From: Gallionellales bacterium GWA2_54_124
Lineage (GTDB): Bacteria > Pseudomonadota > Gammaproteobacteria > Burkholderiales > Gallionellaceae
Direction of reading: 5' to 3'
Length of the DNA stretch: 64,000 bases
Assembly (NCBI GenBank): GCA_001801025.1
Contig: MGWO01000001.1
Location: 16,552 to 80,551 of the forward strand
The notes beneath the pieces are model-generated. The model saw only the letters and a list, made by a program, of their open reading frames with translations, made no database searches and was not told the DNA's origin. Below, one piece after another: positions 27,145 to 36,619 of the stretch; within the stretch, counting starts at the first letter, position 1; each line of letters starts with the position of its first letter. The position numbers and the translations under genes were made by a program.

Positions 27145-27801
27145 ATGAGTAAACGCTACGACTTGATCGTGTTCGACTGGGACGGGACGGTGATGGATTC
27201 CACGGCGATTATCGCAGGCTCCATTCAGTCGGCCTGTCGCGACCTGGAACTGACGGTGCCCGATGATGACACGGCGCGCCATGTGATTGGCTTAGGCTTG
27301 ATGCAGGCCTTGCGTCACGCCGTGCCCGATGCGCCTGAGGCGATGTATGAACCGCTGGTGGCGCGCTACCGGCATCACTTTTTATCGCAGGATCAGGCCA
27401 TTCCTTTGTTCGATGGCGCGCGCGAGACCATCGTTGAATTGCATGAGGCAGGTTACAGCTTAGGGGTTGCGACCGGCAAGAATCGGGCGGGACTCGATCG
27501 GGTGCTCGAATCAACCGGCATGAAACGCTATTTTCACGCGACGCGCACCGCCGATATGACGGCGTCCAAGCCGCATCCTGCGATGTTGCTGGAACTGATG
27601 GCGGAATTGGCTGTCAGTGCAGAGCGCACGTTGATGGTGGGCGATACCACGCACGACGTGCTGCTGGCGCAAAATGCCGGCGTGGATGTGGTCGCTGTCG
27701 CGTTTGGCGCACATCCTGAAGAGCAGTTGCTGGCGCTGCAACCTCTGGCACTGATGCAGGATTTTTCGCAGTTGCGTGCCTGGTTCAGGCTTAATGCATA
27801 A
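27145..27801 (+). CDS. HAD-superfamily hydrolase, phosphoglycolate phosphatase-like
   Basis: The 218-residue protein has HAD motif I FDWDGTVMDS (nucleophile D), motif II ATGKN, and motif III/IV VGDTTHDVLLAQNAG, with a helical cap of the Gph type. The substrate may be phosphoglycolate or another small phosphate ester. It is followed at 18 bases by the S49 peptidase, a pairing common in betaproteobacteria. Confidence 0.85.
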   Translation: MSKRYDLIVFDWDGTVMDSTAIIAGSIQSACRDLELTVPDDDTARHVIGLGLMQALRHAVPDAPEAMYEPLVARYRHHFLSQDQAIPLFDGARETIVELHEAGYSLGVATGKNRAGLDRVLESTGMKRYFHATRTADMTASKPHPAMLLELMAELAVSAERTLMVGDTTHDVLLAQNAGVDVVAVAFGAHPEEQLLALQPLALMQDFSQLRAWFRLNA

Positions 27802-27819
27802 CAATTATTAAGGAACAAA

Positions 27820-28761
27820 ATGTCTGATCAGAATTGGGAACGCGGCGTACTGGAGAAGCTGGCCATGTCGGCGATTGTTGAACAGCGTCGTGCGCGACAC
27901 TGGAGTATTTTTTTCAAGGTGCTGACCTTCGGTTATCTGTTTGTGATTCTGTTTGTGTTCATGGGTTGGTTCGATAAGAGCGAAACCGCGTTGAGCACCG
28001 GCAAACACACCGCTTTAGTCGATATGCAGGGTGTCATAGCGGCAGATTCGGCGGCAAGTGCGGATAATCTGATTCCGGGGCTGCAGGAAGCTTTCAAGGA
28101 TAAAGGAACTCAGGGCGTTATCCTGCGTATCAACAGTCCGGGCGGCAGTCCCGTTCAGGCCGGTCAAATCAACGATGAAATTCGCCGCCTGCGCGTCAAG
28201 TATCCGGCGATCCCGTTGTATGTGGTCGTCGAGGATATTTGCGCCTCGGGCGGTTATTACGTCGCGGCGGCTGCAGATAAAATCTTCGTGGATAAAGCCA
28301 GTCTGATCGGCTCTATCGGCGTGTTGATGGATGGTTTCGGTTTTACCGGCACCATGGAAAAACTCGGCGTTGAGCGTCGTCTGGTGACCGCAGGCAGCAA
28401 CAAGGGATTCATGGACCCGTTCTCGGCAGTGCGCCCCGATCAGCAGGAATATGCCAAGCAGATGCTGGCGCAAATTCATCAGCAGTTCATCGACGTGGTC
28501 AAGCAGGGGCGTGGCAAGCGTCTGAAGGAAACGCCTGATACATTCAGCGGTCTGGTGTGGAACGGGCAGGCCGGTATCGAGATGGGTCTGGCCGATGGCT
28601 ATGGCAGTGTCGAATCGGTGGCGCGCGATGTGATCAAGGCTGAAGAAATCGTCGATTTTACCGTGAAGGAAGGGTTTGCCGACCGTTTAGCCAAGCGTTT
28701 TGGCGCAGGGGTTGCGAGCGCAATCGGCTTTTCGACCAAGAGCGGTGTAACGCTGCGGTAA
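27820..28761 (+). CDS. sppA: signal peptide peptidase SppA-type S49 protease
   Basis: This membrane-anchored serine protease degrades cleaved signal peptides. The 313-residue short form has one transmembrane helix (about residues 29-50). The S49 catalytic dyad is visible: S143 in CASGGYYVA and K195 in GSNKGFMDPF. Length and layout fit the single-domain SppA/SohB-like form. It is co-directional with the HAD gene. Confidence 0.88.
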   Translation: MSDQNWERGVLEKLAMSAIVEQRRARHWSIFFKVLTFGYLFVILFVFMGWFDKSETALSTGKHTALVDMQGVIAADSAASADNLIPGLQEAFKDKGTQGVILRINSPGGSPVQAGQINDEIRRLRVKYPAIPLYVVVEDICASGGYYVAAAADKIFVDKASLIGSIGVLMDGFGFTGTMEKLGVERRLVTAGSNKGFMDPFSAVRPDQQEYAKQMLAQIHQQFIDVVKQGRGKRLKETPDTFSGLVWNGQAGIEMGLADGYGSVESVARDVIKAEEIVDFTVKEGFADRLAKRFGAGVASAIGFSTKSGVTLR

Positions 28762-28776
28762 ATACAGGATTCAGGA

Positions 28777-29412
28777 TCAGCGCAACAGGGGCTTTAGGGC
28801 TTGCAGTACGTTGCGCATCACCTGGGGTTGCGAGGTGGCCGCAGGATGCAGATTGTCTGCTTGAAATTGCTCAGTTCCAACGCCGTCTAGCAGGAACGGG
28901 AGTAGGCTGACCCTGTGTTTGGCGGCGATGCGCGGGAACACGCCCTGAAACTGGCTGATGTAGGGCTCGCCGTAATTGGGCGGGAGCTTCATGCCGATCA
29001 GCAGAGTCTTGATGTGCAGTTGGTTGAGTTGCACCATAATGTCATTCAGATTGCTTTCGATGTCTGCCGTGCTGAATCCGCGCAGGCCGTCGTTGGCACC
29101 CAGTTCCACGATGACGATCGCGGGCTTATATTGATCCAGCAGCCGGGCCAGTCGCTGGCGGCCGCCTAGTGAGGTTTCGCCGCTGATGCTGGCATTGATG
29201 ATTTTGAACCCCGAACGGCTACTATCTAACTGAAGTTGCAACAGGCTGGGCCAGCTCTCTGCGATATCCAGCCCGTAGCCGGCCGAGAGGCTGTCACCAA
29301 ATATCAAAATGCCTTTTTGCGGTGCGGCCTTTGCGGTGTAGGGCAGGCTTAGTGCGACCAACAGCAGGGCAGTTCTGAAGACGAATAAAATTTGCGGGGT
29401 AAAATTTTTCAT
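28777..29412 (-). CDS. tesA: periplasmic acyl-CoA thioesterase / arylesterase (SGNH family)
   Basis: TesA hydrolyses acyl thioesters and esters in the periplasm. The 211-residue product has a signal peptide (to about residue 30), block I GDSLSAGYG with the catalytic Ser, block III ELGANDGLRG, and block V DNLHPA with the catalytic Asp and His. I use the ATG at 29412; the upstream extension is antisense to the ABC gene and unconserved. Its start codon overlaps that of the divergent ybbA in the shared CATG. Confidence 0.92.
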   Translation of the reverse strand: MKNFTPQILFVFRTALLLVALSLPYTAKAAPQKGILIFGDSLSAGYGLDIAESWPSLLQLQLDSSRSGFKIINASISGETSLGGRQRLARLLDQYKPAIVIVELGANDGLRGFSTADIESNLNDIMVQLNQLHIKTLLIGMKLPPNYGEPYISQFQGVFPRIAAKHRVSLLPFLLDGVGTEQFQADNLHPAATSQPQVMRNVLQALKPLLR

Positions 29413-30079
29413 GACGGCAATTGTGCAGGCGGAGAGCCTGGGTAAGCAAGTATTAAGTGGCGGGCAGCCATTGACCATCTTGCACGATATAAGTTTCACG
29501 CTATCGGCAGGTGGGAGTATGGCCATCACCGGCGCCTCCGGTTCGGGAAAATCAACCCTGCTGGGTTTGCTGGCGGGACTCGATGTGCCCGGCAGCGGTA
29601 CGGTAAAGCTGGATGGCACGGATTTGTTTTTGCTCGATGAAGACGGTCGTGCCAGATTGAGGGCTAAGCTGGCAGGTTTCGTGTTTCAGTCGTTTCAATT
29701 ATTGCCTACTTTGAGTGCGCTGGAAAATGTGATGTTGCCGCTGGAGTTGCAGGGGGTGCGGGATGCGCGTGCGCGTGCCACGGAATCCTTGAACGAGGTG
29801 GGGCTGGCGCTGCGCGCCCATCATCTGCCTAAACATCTCTCGGGTGGTGAGCAGCAGCGTGTGGCATTGGCGCGCGCCTTTGTCTGCGGACCGAAGATTT
29901 TGTTTGCTGATGAGCCTACCGGCAATCTCGATGCGGGCAACGGCGCGCAGATTATGGATTTGATGTTCGAATTAAATCGCCTGCAGGGTACTACGCTGAT
30001 TCTGGTCACGCACGACGAGCTGCTGTCCAAGCGCTGCGGCAAGCAACTGCGCCTCGAAGCCGGGCGGATGGTCCCGTGA
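29411..30079 (+). CDS. ybbA: ABC transporter ATP-binding protein YbbA-like
   Basis: The 222-residue ATPase is of the LolD/MacB type: Walker A GASGSGKST, Q-loop, signature LSGGEQQRVALARA, and Walker B ILFADEPTGNLD. It pairs with the FtsX-like permease encoded next (starts overlap by 4 bases). YbbA-YbbP together with TesA forms a conserved locus; their substrate is not settled. Confidence 0.9.
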   Translation: MTAIVQAESLGKQVLSGGQPLTILHDISFTLSAGGSMAITGASGSGKSTLLGLLAGLDVPGSGTVKLDGTDLFLLDEDGRARLRAKLAGFVFQSFQLLPTLSALENVMLPLELQGVRDARARATESLNEVGLALRAHHLPKHLSGGEQQRVALARAFVCGPKILFADEPTGNLDAGNGAQIMDLMFELNRLQGTTLILVTHDELLSKRCGKQLRLEAGRMVP

Positions 30080-32574
30080 ACAGGGGGCGCTATTTGCTGG
30101 CGCTGAATTTTTTCCGTCGCGACTGGCGCGCAGGGGAGTGGCGCGTCTTGATGCTGGCCTTAGTGCTGGCAGTGGGCAGTTTATCCACGGTTGGCTTGTT
30201 TGCCGACCGGGTTCGTCAGGCATTGAGTCTGCAGGCGGCCAGTTTGCTGGGGGCGGATCTGCGCATTAGCTCAACTCGCCCGTTTTCGCCTGAGTATCGC
30301 AAGCTGGCAGAGAAGCTTGGCCTGCGTGTGGTGGAGAACCGCACTTTTCCCAGTATGGTGTCGCATCAGGATCAGGTGACGTTAGCCGAGATTCAATCCG
30401 TGCCGGCAGGATATCCGCTGCGCGGCAAGATCGACATCAACGACGGCATAACACATGTTGCAACAGGGATTCCTCATGCCGGTTCGGTGTGGGTGGATGA
30501 GCGACTGATGCGCCGTTTTGATCTGCATGTCGGCGATGAACTGGGTGTGGGGCAACAACGCTTTGTCGTGGCGGCCCGCATCGTCAAAGACATCGATCAG
30601 TCGGTCGGTTTTGCCAGTTTTTCGTCGCGGGTATTGATGAATGAGGTGGATGTGGCAGGCACCGGCTTGCTGCAGGAGGGGAGTCGCATCGCGTACCGGC
30701 TGATGATCGCAGGAGAACCTGCGCCCATCTCAGCACTGCGCATCGCGTTAAAGGGGATGCTCTCGAGTGGCGAAAAGCTCGAAGACGTCACGGATGCGCG
30801 TCCGGAAATTCGTACTGCTTTGGAGCGGGCTGAGCAGTTTCTGGGGTTGGCGGCCCTTACTACGGCGCTGCTGGCCGGCGTCGCGGTGATGCTGGCGGCG
30901 CGGCGTTACGTGTTGCGGCATCTGGACGCCTGTGCAGTGATGCGCTGCTTAGGGATAACGCAATCGGCGCTGCTGCAGCTTTTTTTATATCAATTCCTGA
31001 TTGCCGGATTCATCGCGGTGCTGGGCGGTTTACTGTCAGGTTATCTGGTGCAGGCAGCGCTGGTTGAGTGGGTGATGCGCGCAACGGATTTGCCGCAGCC
31101 CGGATTTTTGCCCGCCATTAAGGCTGCACTGAGCGGTTTTGCCTTGCTGTTCGGCTTTGCCTTTTTGCCCTTGCTGCAATTGCGCCGAATTTCTCCGCTG
31201 CGCGTGATACGACGCGAACTGGGGTTGCCGGGTGTCAGTGCTTGGCTGGTGTACGGAATCGCGGCGTTGGTGCTGGCCTCGCTGTTCTTGTGGCAGGCAG
31301 GTTCCTTGAAACTAGGCTTGTTCGTGCTGGCGGGATTGCTAGTCGGGCTGCTGATGGCGTGGTGTGTGGTGTGGTTGTGGCTGCGCGTTTTGGCGTATGC
31401 TGCGGTGCGATTTTCATGGCCGCATTCTCTGCGCAAACTGGCAAACAGTAGTGTGGCTGTGCAGGTAGTTGCACTGAGTCTGGGCGGCATGGCGTTGCTG
31501 GTATTGACGCTGGTGCGCGGTGATCTGCTGCAAAGCTGGCAGGGGAAATTACCCTTTGATGCGCCGAACCGTTTTGTGGTCGGTATTCAGTCTGAACAGC
31601 GTCAGTCTTTGCAGGAATTTTTCAGGCAACAAGCCGTATCCGTGCCGGAATTGTTGCCTATGGTCAAAGGACGACTTGTCGCCGTCAACGGGCAGGCCAT
31701 CAGCGCCGGGAGTTTTGCTGATCCTAGGGCAAAGGGGCTGGTCGAACGCGAGTTCAATCTATCCTATGCCCAAAAAATGCCAGTCTGGAATACGCTGGTG
31801 CAGGGGCGCTGGTGGAATGAATCGCACACACCGGCCTCCCCCTCGCGGGGAAATGAAGATAATAATGCCGAGTTGTCGGTTGAAGAGGGGATCGCAAAGA
31901 CCTTGAATATTCATCTGGGCGATCAATTGACCTATGACGTGGCCGGCAGCCTTTTTTCAGCGCCGGTCACCAGTTTGCGCCGCGTGCAATGGGATTCGAT
32001 GCGGGTAAATTTTTTCGTCATTGCCACGCCTGTGCTGTTGCAGGATTATCCTGCCAGTTATTTGGCCAGCTTTTATCTGCCACCCGACAAGGTGCTGGCG
32101 GGGGATGCGCTCTCCCGGCAATTTCCGAATATGCTGCTGATCGATATTCGCGAGGTCATCGAACAGGTGCGCGGCATCATCGCTCAGGTATCGCAAACGG
32201 TCAGTGTGGTATTTGTGTATACCTTGTTGTCCGGACTTCTGGTGCTGTATGCAGCCCTGCTCGCAACGCAGGATGAGCGGATACACGAGGCCGCCGTATT
32301 GCGCGTGCTGGGTGCGGACAGCGCATATTTGCGGCGTCTTTATCTGAGCGAATTTGCCGTAATCGGGCTTTTGGCCGGCTTGCTGGCATCATTGGCTGCT
32401 GTGGCGCTGGGATGGGTGCTGGCGCGCTATGTGCTGGATATACCCTATCGTTTGAATAGCATCATATGGCTGTCTGGAGTGTCGGGCGGCATTGTTATGG
32501 TAATGCTGGTCGGGTATTTCTCTACGCGCCGCGTTGCAAAAATACCGCCGTTGCGCGTTTTGCGCGGCGAATAA
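30076..32574 (+). CDS. ybbP: FtsX-like ABC transporter permease YbbP-like
   Basis: The 832-residue permease has an N-terminal helix (about residues 22-42), a periplasmic domain, and a first FtsX-type helix bundle (about 255-445). A second periplasmic domain is followed by a C-terminal bundle (about 700-825). It starts with GTG inside the ybbA stop (GTGA). A short glycine/serine/asparagine insert around residue 592 (ASPSRGNEDNN) is noted separately. Such permeases usually work as mechanotransmission or lipid/lipoprotein extraction systems, not classic importers. Confidence 0.88.
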   Translation: MNRGRYLLALNFFRRDWRAGEWRVLMLALVLAVGSLSTVGLFADRVRQALSLQAASLLGADLRISSTRPFSPEYRKLAEKLGLRVVENRTFPSMVSHQDQVTLAEIQSVPAGYPLRGKIDINDGITHVATGIPHAGSVWVDERLMRRFDLHVGDELGVGQQRFVVAARIVKDIDQSVGFASFSSRVLMNEVDVAGTGLLQEGSRIAYRLMIAGEPAPISALRIALKGMLSSGEKLEDVTDARPEIRTALERAEQFLGLAALTTALLAGVAVMLAARRYVLRHLDACAVMRCLGITQSALLQLFLYQFLIAGFIAVLGGLLSGYLVQAALVEWVMRATDLPQPGFLPAIKAALSGFALLFGFAFLPLLQLRRISPLRVIRRELGLPGVSAWLVYGIAALVLASLFLWQAGSLKLGLFVLAGLLVGLLMAWCVVWLWLRVLAYAAVRFSWPHSLRKLANSSVAVQVVALSLGGMALLVLTLVRGDLLQSWQGKLPFDAPNRFVVGIQSEQRQSLQEFFRQQAVSVPELLPMVKGRLVAVNGQAISAGSFADPRAKGLVEREFNLSYAQKMPVWNTLVQGRWWNESHTPASPSRGNEDNNAELSVEEGIAKTLNIHLGDQLTYDVAGSLFSAPVTSLRRVQWDSMRVNFFVIATPVLLQDYPASYLASFYLPPDKVLAGDALSRQFPNMLLIDIREVIEQVRGIIAQVSQTVSVVFVYTLLSGLLVLYAALLATQDERIHEAAVLRVLGADSAYLRRLYLSEFAVIGLLAGLLASLAAVALGWVLARYVLDIPYRLNSIIWLSGVSGGIVMVMLVGYFSTRRVAKIPPLRVLRGE

Positions 32575-32617
32575 CAGCTTTGTTTGGTCTGCTTGTTTGC
32601 GCGTTTTGCGGATGTAG

Positions 32618-32646
32618 TTGGGAATTTCCGGCAACTTTGGTACAAT
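32618..32646 (+). promoter_or_regulatory. candidate acpP promoter
   Basis: TTGGGA at 32618-32623 and TACAAT at 32641-32646 have a 17-base spacer. Transcription would begin about 35 bases before the acpP ATG. Confidence 0.45.
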
Positions 32647-32687
32647 GCGTGAGCTTTTTTAACTTATAACAGGGTGGGAGTCTTAAA

Positions 32688-32921
32688 ATGTCTATTGAGC
32701 TGCGTGTAAAAAAGATCGTATCTGAACAACTGGGCGTGAACGAATCTGAAGTCAAGAACGAATCGTCTTTCGTCAACGATCTGGGTGCTGATTCCCTTGA
32801 TACCGTTGAGCTGGTGATGGCGCTGGAAGAAGAATTCGAATGCGAAATCCCTGATGAAGACGCAGAAACGATTACCACTGTACAACAAGCCATCGATTAC
32901 GTCCTGGCTCATCAAAAGTAA
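32688..32921 (+). CDS. acpP: acyl carrier protein
   Basis: The 77-residue acidic protein carries growing acyl chains on a phosphopantetheine. The modified serine is S36 in [18 protein letters not shown], the exact family motif. A GTGGGAG site precedes the ATG. It starts the fatty-acid block with fabF 24 bases later. Confidence 0.97.
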   Translation: MSIELRVKKIVSEQLGVNESEVKNESSFVNDLGADSLDTVELVMALEEEFECEIPDEDAETITTVQQAIDYVLAHQK

Positions 32922-32945
32922 TTATTCACTGTCGACGGAGCTAAT

Positions 32946-34178
32946 TTGTCTAAACGTAGAGTCGTTGTGACCGGTCTGGGGATTGTCTCCCCCGTCGGTA
33001 TCGGTATCTCGGCCGCCTGGGCTAACATAGTCGCGGGCAAGTCAGGGATCGTCAAAATCTCGCATTTCGATGCCAGTCAGCTTGCGAGTCAAATTGCGGG
33101 TGAAGTGCAAAATTTTGATGTCGCACAATATCTGCCGGTCAAAGATGCCCGTCGCATGGGAAAATTCATCCATTTCGGTTTAGTCGCCGGGATGGAAGCA
33201 TTCAAGGATTCAGGTTTGGAAGTCACGGACCAGAATGCCGAACGCATCGGTGTGAATATCGGATCCGGTATCGGCGGCTTGCCGACGATCGAGGAGACGC
33301 ACAACGATTATCTGGCTGGCGGCCCGCGTAAAATTTCGCCATTCTTTATTCCCGGCACGATCATCAATATGATTTCCGGTAATCTGTCCGTGATGTACGG
33401 ATTGAAAGGCCCGAATCTGGCGATGGTGTCTGCCTGTACTACCGGTACGCATTGCATTGGCGAGTCGGCACGCATGATCGAATACGGCGATGCAGATGTG
33501 ATGATCGCAGGCGGTTCAGAGGCGACGATTGGTCCTTTGGCAGTGGGCGGTTTTGCCTCGGCACGTGCGTTGAGTACGCGCAACGATGATCCGGCAACGG
33601 CTTGTCGTCCGTGGGACAAGGATCGCGATGGCTTTGTTATCGGTGAAGGCGCAGGTGCACTGGTCCTCGAAGAGTACGAGCACGCGAAAGCGCGCGGCGC
33701 TAAGATTTACGCCGAAGTCACAGGCTACGGCATGAGCGGTGACGCTTACCACATCACGTCACCTAACAGCGACGGCCCAAAACGCAGCATGCAGAACGCA
33801 TTGAAAAATGCAGGTCTGAATGCCGATGCGGTGCAGTACGTCAATGCGCACGGCACGTCGACGCCGCTGGGCGACAAGAATGAGACTGAGGCGATTAAAC
33901 TTGCTTTTGGTGATCACGCAAGTCGGCTGGTTGTGAATTCGACCAAGTCCATGACAGGTCATTTGTTAGGCGGTGCAGGTGGTATCGAGTCTATTTTCTC
34001 GGTACTGGCCATCCATCACCAAATATCGCCACCGACCATCAATATCTTCGAGCAGGATCCGGAGTGCGATCTGGACTACTGTGCGAACGAAGCGCGCGAC
34101 ATGAAGATCAATGTGGCGATGAACAACAACTTCGGCTTTGGCGGAACCAACGGTACGCTGGTGTTCAGCAAAGTTTAA
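32946..34178 (+). CDS. fabF: beta-ketoacyl-ACP synthase II
   Basis: FabF elongates fatty acids by Claisen condensation of acyl groups with malonyl-ACP. The 410-residue protein has the Cys-His-His triad: C164 in VSACTTGTHC, H in NAHGTSTPLGD (about 304) and H in STKSMTGHLLGGAGG (about 341). The start is TTG at 32946, with GACGGAG five to six bases before; no ATG is available. Confidence 0.96.
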   Translation: MSKRRVVVTGLGIVSPVGIGISAAWANIVAGKSGIVKISHFDASQLASQIAGEVQNFDVAQYLPVKDARRMGKFIHFGLVAGMEAFKDSGLEVTDQNAERIGVNIGSGIGGLPTIEETHNDYLAGGPRKISPFFIPGTIINMISGNLSVMYGLKGPNLAMVSACTTGTHCIGESARMIEYGDADVMIAGGSEATIGPLAVGGFASARALSTRNDDPATACRPWDKDRDGFVIGEGAGALVLEEYEHAKARGAKIYAEVTGYGMSGDAYHITSPNSDGPKRSMQNALKNAGLNADAVQYVNAHGTSTPLGDKNETEAIKLAFGDHASRLVVNSTKSMTGHLLGGAGGIESIFSVLAIHHQISPPTINIFEQDPECDLDYCANEARDMKINVAMNNNFGFGGTNGTLVFSKV

Positions 34179-34193
34179 CCGCTGATTGATCAG

Positions 34194-35003
34194 ATGCTGG
34201 TCAATGGCGTGCCAGGTAACACCATCAGCATTCGGGATCGCGGCCTGCTTTACGGTGACGGGGTATTTCGTACCCTGTGCGTCTGTGAGGAAAGGCCGCA
34301 ACACTGGCCGCTGCATTATCAAAAACTTAAAAACGATTGTGAAAAACTAGGCATCAATTGCCCGGATTTCGCCTCGCTGTCTGCTGAGTTGGCCGGATTG
34401 ATGCCGGCACACCCCAACGCTGTTTTTAAAATTATTGTCACGCGCGGCCTGTCTGCACGCGGCTATGCGCCGGCCCCTGATGCTGAACCGACTCATCTCT
34501 GGGATATTTCCCCCGTTCCCGATTATCCTGAAAGCTTGCGCACGGGTGTGACGCTGCGTTTGTGCGGTCTGCGACTCGCCACGCAACCACGTCTGGCGGG
34601 CATCAAACATCTTAATCGACTTGAAAATGTGCTGGCCGCCGCCGAATGCGCCGATGCGGATGAGGGCTTGCTGCTCGATACGGACGGGCGGGTCGTCGAG
34701 GGGGTGCGCAGCAATATATTTTTAATCTCAGGTGAGCGTCTGATTACGCCTGATTTATCGCGCTGCGGGGTCGCCGGCGTGCAGCGTGATCGCGTGATGG
34801 CCTATGCCGGAAACATGGGCATGGCAGTCGAGGTGCGCGATGTGTGCCTCGACGAGTTATACGCGGCGGATGCCGTGTTTTTGACCAACAGCGTATTCGG
34901 ATTATGGCCGGTGGCGCAGTTTGAGCAGCAGCGCTGGCTTGATTTGAGTCGTACGGCGCAATTTCAGGTTCTATTTGAACAGGATGAATCATGGCTAAAT
35001 TGA
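34194..35003 (+). CDS. pabC: aminodeoxychorismate lyase
   Basis: PabC releases pyruvate from 4-amino-4-deoxychorismate to give p-aminobenzoate for folate. The 269-residue fold-type IV PLP protein has the N-terminal RDRGLLYGDGVFRT, the Schiff-base lysine K138 in GIKHLNR, and the EGVRSNIF segment. It overlaps mltG by 13 bases, giving the well-known acpP-fabF-pabC-mltG-tmk-holB order. Confidence 0.94.
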   Translation: MLVNGVPGNTISIRDRGLLYGDGVFRTLCVCEERPQHWPLHYQKLKNDCEKLGINCPDFASLSAELAGLMPAHPNAVFKIIVTRGLSARGYAPAPDAEPTHLWDISPVPDYPESLRTGVTLRLCGLRLATQPRLAGIKHLNRLENVLAAAECADADEGLLLDTDGRVVEGVRSNIFLISGERLITPDLSRCGVAGVQRDRVMAYAGNMGMAVEVRDVCLDELYAADAVFLTNSVFGLWPVAQFEQQRWLDLSRTAQFQVLFEQDESWLN

Positions 35004-35959
35004 TGGCGTTCTTGATGGCGGTGTTGTTAGGAGGGGGGATATATTACGTCTACAGTCCGATGACGCCGCCTGTGCTTCCGTATGAGTTCTCGCTCAATCA
35101 AGGGGGGAGTCTTACGACGGTCGCACGTCAATTTGAACAGGCCGGATTGCTGGATAGTCCGAAGTTGTTCGTTCTGTTTGCGAGGTTGCAGGGGCGCGCC
35201 GGAAAAATCAAGGCGGGCGTCTATCAGCTGGATCATGCCGTGTCCAAAATGGAATTGCTGGACATGATCACGCAGGGCAATGTCAGTCTCGGACAAATCA
35301 CCCTCATAGAGGGCTGGAATTTCAGGCAATTGCGCAGCGCGCTGGATGCGAATCCGCACATCAGGCATGACACGCAGGGGTTGTCAGACCGCGATATTTT
35401 GCAGCGTATCGGTGCTGCCGAGATGCATCCGGAAGGCCTGTTTTTTCCAGAAACCTATTCGGTTGCCGCCGGCAGCAGCGACATCGAATTGCTGAAAATG
35501 GCCTATAAATTGATGCAGCAGCGGCTCAATGAAGCCTGGCAGGCAAGGGCGCCGGGCTTGATGCTGGAGACGCCCTATCAGGCGCTGATTCTCGCTTCCA
35601 TCGTCGAGAAGGAGACGGGGGTGGCCTCCGACCGGCCGATGATCGCCGGTGTGTTCACCAATAGACTGCGCATCCACATGATGCTGCAAACGGATCCTTC
35701 GGTGATCTACGGGCTGGGCGATGCGTTTGACGGTAATTTGAGAAAGCGAGATTTGACTAGCGATACGCCTTACAATACCTATACCCGCGCCGGTTTGCCG
35801 CCTACGCCTATCGCCTTGCCGGGTGCGGGGGCGCTCAAGGCAGCGCTGCATCCGGCTAAGACCGATGCTTTGTATTTCGTCGCGCGCGGCGATGGCAGTT
35901 CGAAATTCTCCAGTAATCTGTCCGAACATAACCGGGCGGTGTATCAGTATCAGAAATAG
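34991..35959 (+). CDS. mltG: endolytic murein transglycosylase
   Basis: MltG cuts nascent glycan strands and is thought to end glycan polymerisation. The 322-residue protein has one N-terminal helix (about residues 4-23), a LysM-like region, and the YceG catalytic domain with E206 in ASIVEKETG and the QTDPSVIYGLG signature. It is translationally coupled to pabC. Confidence 0.93.
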   Translation: MAKLMAFLMAVLLGGGIYYVYSPMTPPVLPYEFSLNQGGSLTTVARQFEQAGLLDSPKLFVLFARLQGRAGKIKAGVYQLDHAVSKMELLDMITQGNVSLGQITLIEGWNFRQLRSALDANPHIRHDTQGLSDRDILQRIGAAEMHPEGLFFPETYSVAAGSSDIELLKMAYKLMQQRLNEAWQARAPGLMLETPYQALILASIVEKETGVASDRPMIAGVFTNRLRIHMMLQTDPSVIYGLGDAFDGNLRKRDLTSDTPYNTYTRAGLPPTPIALPGAGALKAALHPAKTDALYFVARGDGSSKFSSNLSEHNRAVYQYQK

Positions 35960-36020
35960 CAAGTGTCACTGGAGATTTTTCTGTTTTTGATGCGCTATCA
36001 ACCACGATCAGATCGAAATT

Positions 36021-36617
36021 ATGGCTAAATTTATTACATTTGAAGGTGTGGACGGCGCCGGTAAGAGTACCCATCTGGCCTGGTTTTCTGCAACGTTACG
36101 GCAGCGTGGCTTTGATGTTGTCGTGACTCGTGAGCCGGGTGGGACGCCGCTTGGCGAGCAGTTGCGCGAGATGTTGCTCAATCAGCCGATGAGCATCGGC
36201 ACGGAAGCGATGCTGATGTTTGCCGCGCGGGTAGAACACGTCGAACAGATCATCAAGCCTGCCTTGCTTGCCGGTAAATGGGTGATTTCGGATCGTTTTT
36301 CGGATGCGAGTTTCGCCTATCAGGGCGGCGGGCGCGGCATGGACTGGGATAAGCTCAGGCAGCTGGAGGAGTGGGTGGATTTAAAGCCTGATTTGACGCT
36401 GTTTTTCGATGTGCCTGTGGACGTTGCACGAGCGCGGCTGTCGAACAATATTTCACTCGATCGTTTTGAGCAGGAGCAGGGCGCATTTTTCGAGCGGGTG
36501 CGCGCAGGGTATCACCGGCGCGTGGCAGAAAATCCGCCGCGCTATGCGGTGATCGATGCTGCGCAATCGATAGCACTTGTGCAGCAGCAGTTGCATTCAA
36601 TTATTGCAACGATCTGA
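36021..36617 (+). CDS. tmk: thymidylate kinase
   Basis: Tmk phosphorylates dTMP to dTDP. The 198-residue protein has the P-loop GVDGAGKST, the DR-type motif [11 protein letters not shown], and the lid and base-binding region [17 protein letters not shown]. It lies 61 bases after mltG and 2 bases before holB. Confidence 0.95.
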   Translation: MAKFITFEGVDGAGKSTHLAWFSATLRQRGFDVVVTREPGGTPLGEQLREMLLNQPMSIGTEAMLMFAARVEHVEQIIKPALLAGKWVISDRFSDASFAYQGGGRGMDWDKLRQLEEWVDLKPDLTLFFDVPVDVARARLSNNISLDRFEQEQGAFFERVRAGYHRRVAENPPRYAVIDAAQSIALVQQQLHSIIATI

Positions 36618-36619
36618 AT

